From Cudoniella acicularis (lineage: Eukaryota > Ascomycota > Leotiomycetes > Helotiales > Helotiaceae): a stretch of 64,000 nt of DNA. The notes under the pieces are model-generated. The model saw only the letters and a list, made by a program, of their open reading frames with translations. It was not told where the DNA came from and did not search any database. Numbering within the stretch: the stretch's first letter is position 1; each line of letters begins with the position of its first letter. The translations under genes and the position numbers were made by a program. Shown in pieces: positions 23,544-35,876 of the stretch. Location: NCBI GenBank assembly GCA_013054445.1, contig JAAMPI010000021.1:32881-96880 (forward strand). Reading direction: 5' to 3'.

Positions 23544-24427
23544 CTACCAGGGATACTGGCCCGTTGGTGAGAGAAAGCCACCATGCTCTTCATCCCTCTC
23601 TCCATTCACAACCTTAACAATAGGCGCTGCCCCTTCCTCTGTCGGCTGTGCGCCATTTTCAACTTTGTTATGTGGACTCAAATTCGACGCGACGAACCCC
23701 GGGGAGAAAGCAAACACTTTGAAGCCCTGCTCACTATATAGAATCGACTGAGCTACTGTAAGCATGTTCAACGCCGTCTTGCTCATACAATACGCAATTT
23801 CCCACATGCCCATGCGATGCGCCTGGCTTGTTGGATCTAGGCGTCTGGCGATGGAACCAGCTGCAGAGGAGACATTGATGATGCGAGGCGTGCCGTTTGA
23901 CTTTTTAAGAAGAGGTGCGAAGGCTTCAACCACCAAGAAAGGGCCAGTGGAGTTTGTTTGAAAGCACAGCGCCATTGCTTCTGCGGGCGAGCTAGTGGAG
24001 GCTGCAGAGCTAACTGCAGCATTGTTGATTAATATATCTAGTCTGAAGAAACTGGTAAGCGCTTGATTTAAGAGGTTGAGGAAGATAATAAGGAGGTGAA
24101 TATACCTGCCGTGCTTGTTTTCAACCGCTTTGGCTGCAGCTGAGATCGATTCATCGCTTGCAACGTCGAGCTGCAATAATTCCACTGTGCCAGGTAGCTC
24201 TCGGGATTCGAGGTCTTTGATTGCGATTTCTCCTTTCTCGGCTGAGCGACTCCCAAGCAAAACATGTTTAGAGGGTTCCGACAGCAGTTGCGATGCTAGC
24301 TCAAAGCCGATCCCTCCATTGCCTATGAAGAATCATAGTTATGTAGTGTTCGTTGCAGGACAAAAATGGTGTTGTTCATAGAAGGCTCACCTCCAGTAAT
24401 CAAAACAATGGTTTTCTTTTCTGCCAT
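23544..24427 (-). CDS. Short-chain dehydrogenase/reductase
   Basis: Exons 24427..24391, 24322..24106 and 24042..23544 give 250 aa, classical SDR size. Introns are 68 and 63 nt with GTGAGC and GTATAT donors. The first splice falls inside the cofactor loop and creates TGGNGGIG (the TGxxxGxG motif); the second creates GRLDILINNAAV (the NNAG-like strand). The catalytic Ser lies in INVSSAAG and the Tyr/Lys pair in YCMSK. It should be a cytosolic NAD(P)-dependent oxidoreductase. The substrate cannot be assigned. No neighbouring pathway gene is obvious, although a secreted tyrosinase lies 1 kb further on the same strand. Confidence 0.92.
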
Positions 24428-24592
24428 GATTCTCAAAATGGTACTCAATTTGTGGACCGTGGAAACTGGACAAGAGGTATGTTATTTGAAGTTGATTATA
24501 TCCCTCGCTGAACCTTATCTTTTTTGTAAGAGAATTGAAGGGATAGTGGCTCACTCAGGTTAAAAAATATCTATCATATGTTCTCCTGTATA

Positions 24593-24643
24593 CGAGATTA
24601 CGGCATTAACCGAGATTATGGTGTTAACCGTAATTACGTTAAT
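24593..24643. repeat. Short tandem repeat, 18-bp period
   Basis: About 2.8 diverged units: CGAGATTACGGCATTAAC, CGAGATTATGGTGTTAAC, then a partial third unit. It lies just upstream of the MITE. Confidence 0.6.
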
Positions 24644-24718
24644 TTCGAAAAGTACCTTAAAGCCACAAAGCTTGCTGGGGGTGGCGGAGTGGCTGACGAC
24701 CTCGGTTTCCCGGACTTA

Positions 24719-25193
24719 CAGTACTACGCAACTGCTGTTAGCGAATTTCTGAAACCCCACTAAAAACAGCTGGTTTTCACCTTTTAGAAGAGTATATAAT
24801 TATATAACTATAACTATTACAAATCTTACGTTTGTTACTAATATACTTTAGAAGGTATACTTTTAATACATCCTAATTTCTAAACATAAAATCCGAAAAT
24901 ACTCTTAGAAAATATCTTTGAAATTAGAATAAGATTTTTTTTAACGATTTTTTGCCCTTTTTATATACAAATTTAGGTTTTCACAACTTTAGTCAAATAA
25001 ACTACCTTAGAACATAAGTGCTTTTTATTTTATTGATTTTCTAAGTATGTAGTATTGTTTTTTATGTTAAAATAATGAATATTTATATATATTATATATT
25101 TATTATAGTGTGTATTGTACTTTAAATTAGTCTAGAAACGCGTAAAAACGCGTGGTTAAAGTGGTTTTCGCTAACAGCAGTTGCGCGTCACTG
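24719..25193. mobile_element. Tc1/mariner-type MITE, 475 bp, with TIRs and TA duplication
   Basis: Starts CAGT at 24719 and ends ACTG at 25193, each flanked by TA (24717-24718 and 25194-25195), the target duplication of Tc1/mariner elements. The termini are inverted repeats of about 27 bp. The inner 19 bases CGCAACTGCTGTTAGCGAA are identical between the left end and the complement of the right end; the few differences lie just outside them. The interior is strongly AT-rich with no open frame, so the element is non-autonomous. Confidence 0.88.
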
Positions 25194-25446
25194 TAAGCGG
25201 GGCGTCTTCTCCTAAATTGGAAAAACAAACCACTCCCTATATAGGTTTGTATTCCAATATTCTATAGCTCAAAACGGACGCGCATCTACAGAATTACTCA
25301 TTTTGAGGTGCAGAGAAGACTCAAAGATAAGGTGGAGGGAAAACTTTGGCAAAATAGAAACTGTATAATAAATAATCATAACTGGAAACAAGCAACCCTA
25401 ACATTTATCAGAGTCAAGGACAGTAACCATAAACACACACGAAAAC

Positions 25447-27003
25447 TCAGACATAAATGTAGCAAAACTGTCCACCAACCCCCCCAATGTTGTTTACTGT
25501 GTCCCAAGTGTTCACCGTCGGGGTCAACCATTTAAGGTTGACCGTATCATTGGCAGCAGGATTACTAGGCAGCACATTCATACGGTTCTCTGGATCTTGC
25601 ATTTGCCAAATCCACCAAATACGGTCAATCATACCATGGTGCATGTAGAAGACTGGATCGCCTGGTGACGAATAGAAGTCCTATTAAGGCATGTCAGCTG
25701 ATATTGCTAGATCGAGACCGTCCAGTTGAATCAACTTACACCACCGGGATCGCCACCAATAGTATAGTGACCGCCCAGATGAACACCCCAGTCATTCTTT
25801 GTAGGCGTTCCCAGCATGACTTGCTGGAAATCCTCGATTTTGGGGTTTTTCGTGATCAGTGCGTAGGTGTAGTTAGCTGTAGTCACGGCAGCAGAGAATT
25901 TGTTTACATCGCGACGAAGGCATCGTGGATTGGAGCCGAAGCCGTCAGAACGGGGATTGTTGGGTATGTCTGACAGCATCTTCGATATGGGTCCTAGACT
26001 GACAACCATGCTGCGAAATTTGTTAGGAATTAATAAGTTAGAAGAACTGATTGAGGATCTCACTCTTTGAATGGCCCTGTAGTTACACACCCGCCGCCTC
26101 CAGCAGATGGAATGATATCGTATGGCTTTGAAAATCCCTTTGTTTTCACCCCGGGATAGTTGAAAGGAAGGCCGTTGCCCCCCATACTTGAATCATTCCC
26201 ATTGAAAAGAGGTGAGTTGATGGGGTCCGCGGCAGTACGGCCCCAGTTCCAGTACTAATTTTCAGGTCAGACATTAATTTATTCGCGCAAAGTCCATTAA
26301 AAGCATTATCTTACAGGTTGGTATCCAGTATAACCACACTCTTCGCGAAGAGCCTTCTCGTATGCCCAGATGTACACCCGATGCGCAGGAAGCAAATGCG
26401 GCTATGTACCGTAGAGTTAACCAATGCACAATTCAAGAAGCTTGGTGAGAAACTGGAACTTACTGTTGAGTGAAGCTCCACGGCCATCGACTCATGTGTT
26501 GCAACAAAATCATCGAAACGATTCAGTGCACCTGGGAACTGGTCCCTCGGTGATTTCGGAGGCTTCGACTGTAGACAGAGTACTGCTTTGATGTAGCTTT
26601 TTCTCTGCGTTTCCGATAGGTCGCTCCTTCACAGTGGTTTAGCATTAATTCCTCTCATTGGTCCCCAGCAGAGAACCTCCCTTCGCTGTCCTAGGGCTTT
26701 GGGGCAGAGTTATTTACCATTCCATTCTTCTGACAGCATTTTGAAGAGTACACCCAGATGGGGAGGGATGTTTGGCTAGATATGCCGCGAATTTGCTCAA
26801 GCTAGAGGCTTCGAGCTTATCTACCTCATCGAGGGGATATGGGCCATCGGTCCTCCTGAAATGTAAATTTTATTAGCTTGAGGTCTCGAAAGACGATGTA
26901 GGGCTGGAAAGTAGCACCGTTCAAGAGTGAATTTCGGCTCAACTGGACCAGCTCCTGCCTGAAAAACCAAGGAAGCGAGCAGCACCGAGGCTGTAAAAAT
27001 CAT
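25447..27003 (-). CDS. Secreted tyrosinase family copper oxidase, seven exons
   Basis: Exons 27003..26918, 26855..26718, 26626..26464, 26401..26315, 26254..26064, 26010..25740 and 25680..25447 sum to exactly 390 codons (389 aa). All six introns are GT..AG, 53-91 nt, several with CTGAC or CTAAC branch points. The N-terminus MIFTASVLLASLVFQAGAG is a signal peptide. CuA ligands are visible as ATHESMAVELH and PHLLPAHRVYIW; CuB ligands as VHLGGH and MHHGMIDRIWW. Tyrosinases oxidise phenols to quinones. At 389 aa it is the short secreted type without the long C-terminal lid domain. Likely substrates are extracellular phenolics or pigment precursors (inference). Confidence 0.92.
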
Positions 27004-28755
27004 TTTTTCAATGATTTGAATTTAAGCCAAATAATACTGGTGAGGTAGTTTGAGCAAGTCCTTCTCCGTTTGTGTTTTTGTGGCGCCATTTTCTGAGCTG
27101 GGGGGCCTTCTAATATTCTCAGTAACTTGGTGAGGAGGGGTTGAGTTGGGTTGGCTTTCTATTGGAACTGCCGTAGAAATATGCTGCAAAAACAAGGTTG
27201 ATCTTTATTGTGAAGTTGATTGGTTAGAATAAGTCGTGTGCTGAATCCTTAATGAATCGAATACAGTACAAGACATCGGTTTTGGAGAAATGCAAGGGTA
27301 TCCTAAATGCGATGTGCATCGAAATGCATGTCTTCGTCGCCTAATTAGATTTACCCTAAGATATACAAAAAAGGGCCTCGGCATATCCAAATTCTATAGT
27401 GGGTCATTTATCTAGATATACTCCTCCCAGGCACTAATCCAAAATATCTACCGATAAGCCCGGCAATGCGGCATATATACTACTGGGGTCTTTGAGGACT
27501 GGACTTCGCAAAGGATACAATTAGTCAGTGAGATATGGAGAGCCGAATTCAATTTGTAAAGATAACTTTTGATTAATTGATTCTGTTACATGACAGTGGA
27601 TAAAGTATGAGGTGTATGTCATGCACAAAGACATGAGGGAGGAGAAATTGTGTGAAGCTCGAGGGTGAAGTTGAACAAAGAGTTTATTTGACCACGCGTG
27701 AAGGAGTAGAAGAATTATAACTTGTCAACAGTGTAGTTTCAATTTCCAGGTAAACAGTTTTCTTGTGGGTTTTAATGGTGGTGATGTGCTCCAACACTGG
27801 TTTTAGCGAGATAAAAAGGGGGGAGATAGCAGGAAAGATGGCCCGTGCTCATATTCTTAATCCACTCCGGACGAACGCCAAGTGGATCTGAAAATCTAGT
27901 TTCAATGTACCTCATAACCCCAGCCACCCCCCAAAAACATTGTTTTCAGTGTCCGTCGATGTATCAGGGAGAAATCCTGGACTGGAAGGTAGGGTGATCA
28001 TGATATGAGGAAAACGGGTCTGGACGTTCTGTTAAGGCTGCAGAGTCGGAGGCGCATGTACCCGTAACTATATTCTTTATTAAGAAATGACGTTCGGATT
28101 CTCTAGAAGATATTGGTGAGTTTACTTTTATTTAAATCTTCATTTATTGCTTAATCTACATCCCGGAGTCGGGTTTAATTCCGTCTGGTTTTTACCCCAT
28201 AGACACTTCAACATTTTAGAACTTCAATGTTAGCTAAATTTCATGGAAATAAAATTTCAAAGAAACGAGCCGCAACTAATTGCTATGGAATGACTTCGGG
28301 ATATTTTGAATTATTCATTCTTTAGTTCTTTTCAAGTGTTGTGGACGAGGAGGAGAAATGAGAGCTTTGTTGTCATGGCATCCGTTTTTCCTTTTGGAGA
28401 AGAAATGAAATTTGTTCGGGAATAACTCTTGAATTTATATAACATGGATTAATGCGCAAGAAGTTTTTAATTCTGTGGATGGTTTGCGCCCGTGGAAGGT
28501 CTTTATGTCATGATCATTGTCGAAGATGTTCTGATCGAGCGGTATGACGAGTACTCTTAAGGTACTGAAGTCTGCGCATCGCAGCTGAAACTCCGACTTC
28601 TCCACCAAACAACCCCGCGTTTCAGCACTTCTGACATCGTCATTCCCAGCGCTTACTATCCGTAAATAGTCACGATGAGGTTTGCAAAGAATCTTCATCC
28701 ATTACCATACTTCCCTCACTGATACCTCGTTGAATAGGAAACGAACGACCACACG
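27004..28755. other. Divergent intergenic region, no gene seen
   Basis: About 1.75 kb between the tyrosinase (-) and the gelsolin-type gene (+). It should carry both promoters. Small frames present are not supported. Confidence 0.5.
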
Positions 28756-29940
28756 ATGCCACCGCACGACGGATTGACCCACCTCAAGCAGTACGATATC
28801 AAGGACAGTAACGTCGAATTGATCGGAACCGAAATCGATCATCGCGTCAAGCACAAATCTGCGCAAGCGGAGCCAGCGTGGAACAATGGTAAAATCGGGC
28901 AGCAAGCTGGGCTATATGTTTGGCGGATAGAGGATTTCGAAGTCATTCCATGGCCCGAACAGAGAGTGGGGGAATTCTACGACGGCGACAGCTACATCGT
29001 ATTGCATTCATACAAGGTTGGCGAAAAAGAAGGCAGAGAGAGGCTTGTACATGATATATTCTTCTGGCTTGGTAGCAAGACCTCCCAGGATGAAGCTGGT
29101 ACGGCGGCGTACAAGACGGTGGAGCTGGACGAATTCTTGAATGGAGTAGCGACGCAACATCGAGAGGTCCAGGAACAGCTCTCTGACGAATTCCTTGCAA
29201 TATTTCCCCGAATCAAAATTCTGTCAGGAGGAGTACAATCTGGCTTCCATCATGTCGACCCGAACGCCGCACCGAAAGAGATTACTACCCTTCTTCGAGT
29301 CTTCAAATACCCTACTGCAGGACATGCTCACTCCACCGTGGTACATGAAGTTAAACCGACATGGGAAAGTCTTGATGAAGATGATGTTTTTATTTTGGAT
29401 AAGGGCGACAAGATCTGGGTATGGCAAGGGAAGAAATGCAGTCCGATGGAGAAGGCGAAGGCTGCTCAGGTGGTCAGCGATTTAACTTTAGCGAAGCATA
29501 TCGATGTCGAGGTTTTATCCCAAACTGAGGCCAGATCTGCCGTCGTAGTAAAATTGCTAGGGGGTGGGAACACCACTCAAACCGACTTCAAGGCTGCTCG
29601 ACCTGTCTCCTCTCGAGTTTCGGGACCGGTTGCTGGAGACCAACCCCAGAAGCTTTTCCGACTCAGCGATGCAGAGGGAACACTGTCCTTCAGCCTTGTC
29701 AAAGACCGGAAACCAATACATATTGCGGACTTCGACACCGACGATGTGTTCCTCCTCGACATTGGCAGAGCTATTTGGGTTTGGCGAGGATTGGGAGCGA
29801 GCCAAAGAGAAAGAGCTATGTGGCTTAATGTGGCACATTCATATGTTCATCAAATCCACGATGGGCCAAAGACTACACCGATTGCAAGCGTGATAGAAGG
29901 CAATGAAAGCCCAGCCTTCTTCAAAGCCATTGCTGTATAA
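28756..29940 (+). CDS. Gelsolin/severin-type actin-binding protein
   Basis: A single exon of 394 aa. Three gelsolin-homology repeats are visible: one with PGLYVWRIEDFE-type start and YDGDSYIVLHSYK (about residues 45-150), one with HSTVVHEVKPTWESLDEDDVFILDKGDKIWVWQG in pieces (about 185-255), and one with LFRLSDAEGTLSFS and FDTDDVFLLDIGRAIWVWRG (about 300-390). The D-D-V-F-x-L-D and W-V-W signatures mark calcium- and actin-binding cores. Three repeats make it severin/fragmin-like, an actin filament severing or capping protein. There is no villin headpiece or signal peptide, so it should be cytosolic. Confidence 0.93.
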   Translation: MPPHDGLTHLKQYDIKDSNVELIGTEIDHRVKHKSAQAEPAWNNGKIGQQAGLYVWRIEDFEVIPWPEQRVGEFYDGDSYIVLHSYKVGEKEGRERLVHDIFFWLGSKTSQDEAGTAAYKTVELDEFLNGVATQHREVQEQLSDEFLAIFPRIKILSGGVQSGFHHVDPNAAPKEITTLLRVFKYPTAGHAHSTVVHEVKPTWESLDEDDVFILDKGDKIWVWQGKKCSPMEKAKAAQVVSDLTLAKHIDVEVLSQTEARSAVVVKLLGGGNTTQTDFKAARPVSSRVSGPVAGDQPQKLFRLSDAEGTLSFSLVKDRKPIHIADFDTDDVFLLDIGRAIWVWRGLGASQRERAMWLNVAHSYVHQIHDGPKTTPIASVIEGNESPAFFKAIAV

Positions 29941-30294
29941 ATTCACGTTTCCGGATAGATAGGCTCTTTGATCCAAGAATATCTTTCATGGGAGGCGAAG
30001 AGGACATAGTCCCCTTCCTTCAAATGGTAGTTGAAGACTATGAATGCATTGGAAATTATTTCTTCGGCCCAATTGTGCCTTTTCTGTGGTTTGAAAATTG
30101 AGCCCAGGGTCCTAGGTATTCAAGCTTGACGATGGTTGTCGTCACGGCTAAGTAGCTGATTGTTGCAGTTGCTGGCTCGTTGCTAGCACTCTTTCTACAT
30201 CGGGCCTCTTTGCTCAATTTCCTGGAATTGGTTTAAAAATTATGCTAGTTGAACCTCTCAGTTCTCAAAACAGTTACATATCTCCGTACATTCC

Positions 30295-31586
30295 TTAAAC
30301 TCTAGGAGTGACGGAAATGCTGTATTCGTTTGGCACACGAATGCCCAAATTGAGACCGCTCTCCAAACCCGTTGACCATTTCTCTGGTTTATCCTCATCT
30401 TCAGTTGCAGATCGATGACAACTAACCGGATCCATCTCATTTCCATCACTCAACTTATCTTCCTGTAGTCCAGTCGCATTTCCGTGTTCCTGAAATCGGA
30501 CTTCGCTAGACCCTTTCTTGGCGCTTCTGTTGGTGAGGCGTACTGGCTTCAGGGTACCATCGGTAGGATATGAGGCAATCCCGGAACCGTATCGTCGGAA
30601 GCGGGTTCGGACATCTCGTAGGTCAATTTTCTTGATCAATGGAGCAAATAGTGATCGGAGGGATGGGAGACAAGCAGCAATCAGGTAGACTCCTGGCTCC
30701 ACTGTGGACCATGTCATTCCAGTTATATCCCATGTGGAGTCTGCTTCATCCATTCTAAAGAAGTTTGCGAATCGAAGAATAGAAGTAATGAGGCCCCTAC
30801 GAATGCGCCATTAGCTATAATTGGGTCATGTGTGGAGCAAATTGAAATTAGATGAGACGTACAAGCTGAACGCTAGAAAGGTGACAGTCAATCCGATTTT
30901 CTGATTCTTGGAGGTGTGAAGCTTCCACACGACCGGTAGTGGTAAAACAAGCATCGCCAGATCGGTGATTATGTTTGGAAAGCTGACCCAGATGGAAGCT
31001 TTGGCCTGATCGAGACAATGGCCCCCGGGAATAGTCTTGTCCCATATGAATGGGAACGGGGTACAAAAATTGCATGCCACAACTGTGGATGCAATAAGGC
31101 TTGCTATGATTATAGCGGCAATACTATACACTGAATATCGGTAGGTCTTGGTAGTGAATATCTTCAGGTACAGATATAGGATCGACAATTTCGGCAACGC
31201 GACTGCGGGGATATATGCGAATATCACAACTATCTCGCATTTGAGGTAGATTTCGATCTCTTTAGGAGTCAGAGACGCTATATGTCTTCCGTTCCCTCCG
31301 TACTTGATACTATCTATTCTTTGTGAGTCGATTTATCTTGGCGGATAAATACGTCAATGGAGGTGGACTTACAGAAGCAAGCCATCGGCTCCATTAAACA
31401 GAAGAAGAACGCTGGGGTCATTAGATATGTATCCAAACAATTGGCTGTCTTGGTTCTAATTCGAGAAGTTAAGAAGAGCAAAATAAACACGACCTCTAGA
31501 ACGGTGAAAGTGATGCCGATATTAGCGAGGGTTCGACTCTGGTCTGCAGCCAGATATTGGGGAGTGAAAGACACTGTGCGATCCAT
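30295..31586 (-). CDS. Fungal rhodopsin-domain integral membrane protein
   Basis: Exons 31586..31373, 31313..30863 and 30796..30295 give 388 aa. Introns are 59 nt (the second AG is used, the first would give a stop) and 66 nt (GTACGT donor, CTAAT branch). Transmembrane segments include NIGITFTVLEVVFILLFL, a helix ending VVIFAYIPAVALPKLSILYLY, IAAIIIASLIASTVVAC and ITDLAMLVLPLPVVW, followed by a soluble, charged tail of about 130 residues. This is the common fungal rhodopsin-like seven-helix family (PTH11-related architecture). The role is unknown: related proteins are proposed to sense surfaces or small molecules. A second member lies at 48563-49872. Confidence 0.87.
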
Positions 31587-33989
31587 TATTCGGAAGACCA
31601 GTATTTTCGAATTCCGTTCACAGCGACGAAGCCAAGAACATCTCGAATGGAGTGGGGGAGATGAAACTTGAAGTCGGGCACTCCCTGGGTTTGTGTGTTG
31701 CAGTTTGAGCTGCGCCTCATAGATCAATATTTGGACGGGATTGTGCCACATTCCGCTGCGCGTGTTGACTTCTTTTGGCGATAGCATGCTGCGTTACCGA
31801 CAAATCCTTATCGCCTCCAGGAACCTGCATGCATAATGTAATTGGAATCACGTAGGTGAGTGTTTTACTTGAATGGATTTGTTTTCATGAACGGTCACAC
31901 CAAGTCGATCGATCACTCCTGAGTATATATGGAAAACTAAAACACCTGGTTTAAAAATGAATACAAGCACAATATAGGATCATTATTTACACTTTTCTAT
32001 TATAAAAAAAGATTGCGGCATGGCCTTTTTTTTTTTAGTCTACACTACTTGGAGAGAGCGTTTTTATATAGTGTGAAGGCTGATTTAAGGGTAGGATTGG
32101 AGCTGCGGTTTGTTTTAGAAATCGCCCACTTTTATCCCATGACGGTGAAAATTTGGTCACTGAAGCCCCAAACAATTTCTGTACCCACGGGCCTAATTCT
32201 TTTTCCTGTAAACGTGGAATTTCTTTCTACCGGTACTCTCCTACGGTATTACGGCTAAAGCTATGACCAGGTGTATATACTTTTAGGCGAGAATAAAGGG
32301 GTTTTCTCGTGTTGCACGGCGTCTATTCAACTACCCCTTTTCCACTCGATTCGTGCCTAAAATATGTAAAAATAGTATCCTTCAGAATGGGAGCTTCTTG
32401 AGTTTAAGTCTAGTTTTCACAGTTACGATGACAGGAGGTTTGATTTATAATTAAGTTTTCATGTTCTTATAGGACAACCCAGTTCTTGATTTCTTATCGC
32501 CCTGGTCAAATAAATCGAGTCCTCGTTCATTGCCCTAGGAGGCTCGATCGGCACCGTGGGCGAGAAAACGGCGAACGATTTACCTTTAGCCACTCGCGCT
32601 GAGCTTCCGTAATTGGGCGATGGTCAGAGGTCATGGGCCTGTACCACCTCAAAATTCATTGGTTTGCGATGTTGAAGGAGTCGCATGCCTACCTTGCCCC
32701 CTGCTTCCGAAGAAAGATATCCCACGTAATTTTTCATATTTAGGGGCCTAGCGCGCGACGATGCACGGTCACAAATTTCTCCTGCACCTCCTCTACTAAC
32801 AATCACATTTACTTCTTATGTTATCCTGTAATTAATTGGGCCTTGAACCCCAGGGGAGACGGAATTTCCTCTCCCCCCACTCCCCGCTTGGCGCCCTGCA
32901 GCCACCAGGGGCAATGTATAATAATAATAATAATTAAACGTTACTATTCTGAAATAAATGGATATTAAATAATTCTATACCAAATTGTTAAAGTAAGGTA
33001 ATGCCTTTGTGCATTCGTTTACCATCAATTACAGGCAGGCTAAAGGGGCGCAAAGAAGATGTTTTCAGGCTTTTGATCACCAAGGTTTTCGCGTGAGCCC
33101 CTATTTTACAGTGCACTCGTTTCTCGAACATACCTCTAAACAAGGCTAGGCCGCTGAACACAGCATTCTAAAGAGCGCATAGCCCTTTTCTTCTTAAGTA
33201 CAGCCCACTAATCTGCGAGTAAAGAACTTTACGAAAAACGCTGCTGCATACCGCGTAGGTACAACAAAAAATACCAAATGGGCACAGGTGGCTGATTTCG
33301 TACGTTGATTGGGTGCAGATCACTAAGCGAGGAGGCGGCGAGGCCCCTAAGACCTCCATTTTGTGAAGTCAGATCTTCATTTCGTTTTCAACTAATGGGC
33401 AGCCTCCCTTCGAACGCAAGATATTTTCGCCTTTCCCACACCACCACCAGAGCCCCGATTCCCACGTCCAGACACCACGCTGGCCGATCAGTCAAACTTG
33501 ATTGTAGGTGCTATTAGAGTATTTCTGTCACTAGATGCCTTCTTCGCTCCAAAAATACATAAAAGGAATTCCTAGATCTTGCCTGGTCCTCGCCCCAGCA
33601 TGTTTCGGGTGTAAATAGTTGATTCGCATTCGCTGGCCGCATAAAAGCAAATAATATCATGCAACTTCCGAGACATAATAAGTTCTCGCCCATGAGCCCT
33701 CCGATCCTTTCCGTTTGCAAATTTTCGACGAAGGACCCCTCATTTCAAGTCCTTATACCTCGCCAATTCGGTCTTGCGGAACCACAATTCTATCCACCAA
33801 GAAGGTAGAATTACTCTAGCTGTTCAAGCTCTTTGATCACGCCAAATCACAAGCCAACGAAGTGCTTCGCGGACGTACGACGTGCCCTGTAGCACCTTAC
33901 AGGCCTGAAATCGCAGACGCGTCGCGCGTCAAGATTCCGTACCAAACAGACAAAAGTTATCCCCTTCAGAGGAGTCAGTCCTTATATAA
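31587..33989. other. Long gene-free stretch
   Basis: About 2.4 kb. It has a short (TAA/ATA)n microsatellite near 32918-32934 but no supported gene. Long AT-rich tracts near 32.3-33.1 kb. Confidence 0.4.
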
Positions 33990-34665
33990 CAAATTCTAGA
34001 TATGGACTAACGTGGCACACTACCTACAGGCTTGATCGTACGAGAAATAGCCGATATACTTCTTATAAAACGCGTGAAGTCGACATCTGTAACCCCTCTT
34101 ATAGTTAATAAAAACTAAGTTACTAACTTCGTACGACACTATCTAGAAATACAATAGAAGTGTAATCGTAAATACGAAGATCCGAAGATAATATAAGTGT
34201 GGTTTAACCTTGTATAGCGTATAATTAAGTAATATAGTATTCTAGAAGAAGATATATTTAACTTTAACGTGACTGGGATTATAATAGGAGTTATTTTAAT
34301 AGTAAAGGTTATTATAGGCGTAGAGAAAGTAGGGCGTCCTTTCCTATATAGCTAGGAAATAGGGATTAGGTGACTATTATTAAGTATATAAAGGATCGTA
34401 CGGTTAGAAAATACAGGCTTCTTATCCTTGATAGTTATATGAGCTACGTTACGGCCGAATTTAGGTAATATTATCGCGAGTACTTTATTATCCTACTTTA
34501 TATACTACCCTACTTATCACATCTCTACTAGCCTTTAGAAATAGGGTGTTTTTTCGCCCTTAAGAGCTTGTATAGACAAGAGGTAGTAGCAATGATTTGT
34601 CTTAGTATTAACTACGTCGATAAACAAGAGTTTTTGTCGTTATATATAACAGCTGGTTATTTAAC
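33990..34665 (+). pseudogene. RIP-damaged Fot1/pogo-type transposase relic
   Basis: One frame can be followed through many stops: GLIVREIADILL (N-terminal helix), NFVRHYLEIQ, KYEDPKII, EEDIFNFNVTGI (catalytic Asp block, normally YNFDETGF), VIIGVEKVGRP, LLILDSYMSYVTAEFR (second Asp block), PLEIGCFFALKSLYRQEVV and INYVDKQEFL. TAA/TAG codons stand where Gln or Trp occurs in the family. The stretch is markedly AT-rich. Both features match RIP. It directly abuts the truncated MFS gene. Inverted termini were not found, so true element ends are unknown. Confidence 0.85.
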
Positions 34666-34694
34666 CTGAATCCTCACATGCACAAAATCTGTTT

Positions 34695-35876
34695 CTGTTC
34701 GGGCCCCTTGTTGGTGGCGCCTTTACCATTTATGTGACTTGGAGATGAATCTTCTACTTAAATCTCCCACTATGTGGATTGACTCTCGCTATGGTCATTT
34801 TATTTCTTGGAGCATTGCCCAAAAGATCAAACATGTCCCTAAGCTCACTCAAACGAGTTGACTTCGCCGGAAATGCTCTACTTATCGCTGCCATTACCTC
34901 GATTCTCCCTGCTTTAACTTGGGGCGGTGGCTAAGAGCCTTGGTCATCTTGGAGAACTATATTGCCCCTGGTCCTAGGCCTAGCGGGGCTGCTGTTATTC
35001 CTCCTATTCGAGACGAGGGCCCCAGAACCAACTACACCGTTTAGACTATTCTCCAATCGAACATCGCTCGCCGGTTTTTGGTGCGCCTTTGTGCACAATA
35101 TGCTAGTGTTTTGGGTTCTCTTCGTCCTGCCTATCTATTTCCAAGCCGTCCTTAGAACATCCGCATTTAGATCCGGCATCAACATTTTACCCACAGCTGC
35201 TGTCTGTATGCCTTTTACAATAATAAGCGGCGGGGTCATGACCAAATTGGGACGTTATCGCCCGCTGCTCATGGTCGGATTTGCTATTTTCCCCATCGCC
35301 ATTGGACTCTTCAGTAAGCTCACTGAGAGCTCAACTACTGTATACTGGGCTGAAATTCAAATTATTGCGGCAGTTGCTATTGGTATCATCACGCCGGTGA
35401 CTCTGCCAACAATTCTGACCCCTCTAGACGAGTCCGATGCGGCTGTCGGAACAGCTACCTGGGCTTTCATGCGCGGTTTTGGAACGATATTGGGAACTGC
35501 CATACCTCTAGTTATTTTCAACTCTAAGGCTGATTACTTAGTGTCCACTCGCCTGCAGGATAATGATAATGCGCGTATATTGCTGGCCAATGGAGGAGCT
35601 TATACACCGGCAGCTGGGGGATCTGTATACTCTACATTAGGCTTGGATAACAATCCAAGCCTCGAGGCTACTGTGAAAGGCATCTATACCGACAGTCTCA
35701 AGTTGTGCTGGCAAGTGGGCCTTGCCTTTGCACTGTTGGGCTTCCTCCCAACCTTCCTTACCAAGGAGTTGCCCATGCGTATTGAACTAGAGACAGAGTT
35801 CGGACTAGCTACGGAATCGGAGAAAAAGAGCGATGGGGAGACGGGAAAGCAGTCTACTCCCACACCGTCACAGTGA
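34695..35876 (+). pseudogene. MFS drug-type exporter, 5'-truncated with two nonsense codons
   Basis: From LFGPLVGGAFT (motif C region of 14-helix drug/H+ antiporters) the frame runs through KRVDFAGNALLIAAITSILPA and GFWCAFVHNMLVFWVLFVLP to the stop at 35876. In-frame TGA at 34746-34748 stands where the family has Trp (TWR-W), and TAA at 34932-34934 probably replaces CAA. Everything upstream of about 34690, helices 1-4 or so, is missing and replaced by the Fot1/pogo relic. An intact frame from 34962 (304 codons) covers only the C-terminal helices. Both stops are C-to-T or G-to-A changes, as in RIP leaking from the adjacent repeat. Likely a former toxin or metabolite exporter. Confidence 0.88.

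Noticed and set aside
28435..28698. 87-codon minus-strand frame just upstream of the gelsolin-type gene
   Set aside because: It occupies the expected 5' UTR/promoter, has no recognisable domain and no splice partner.
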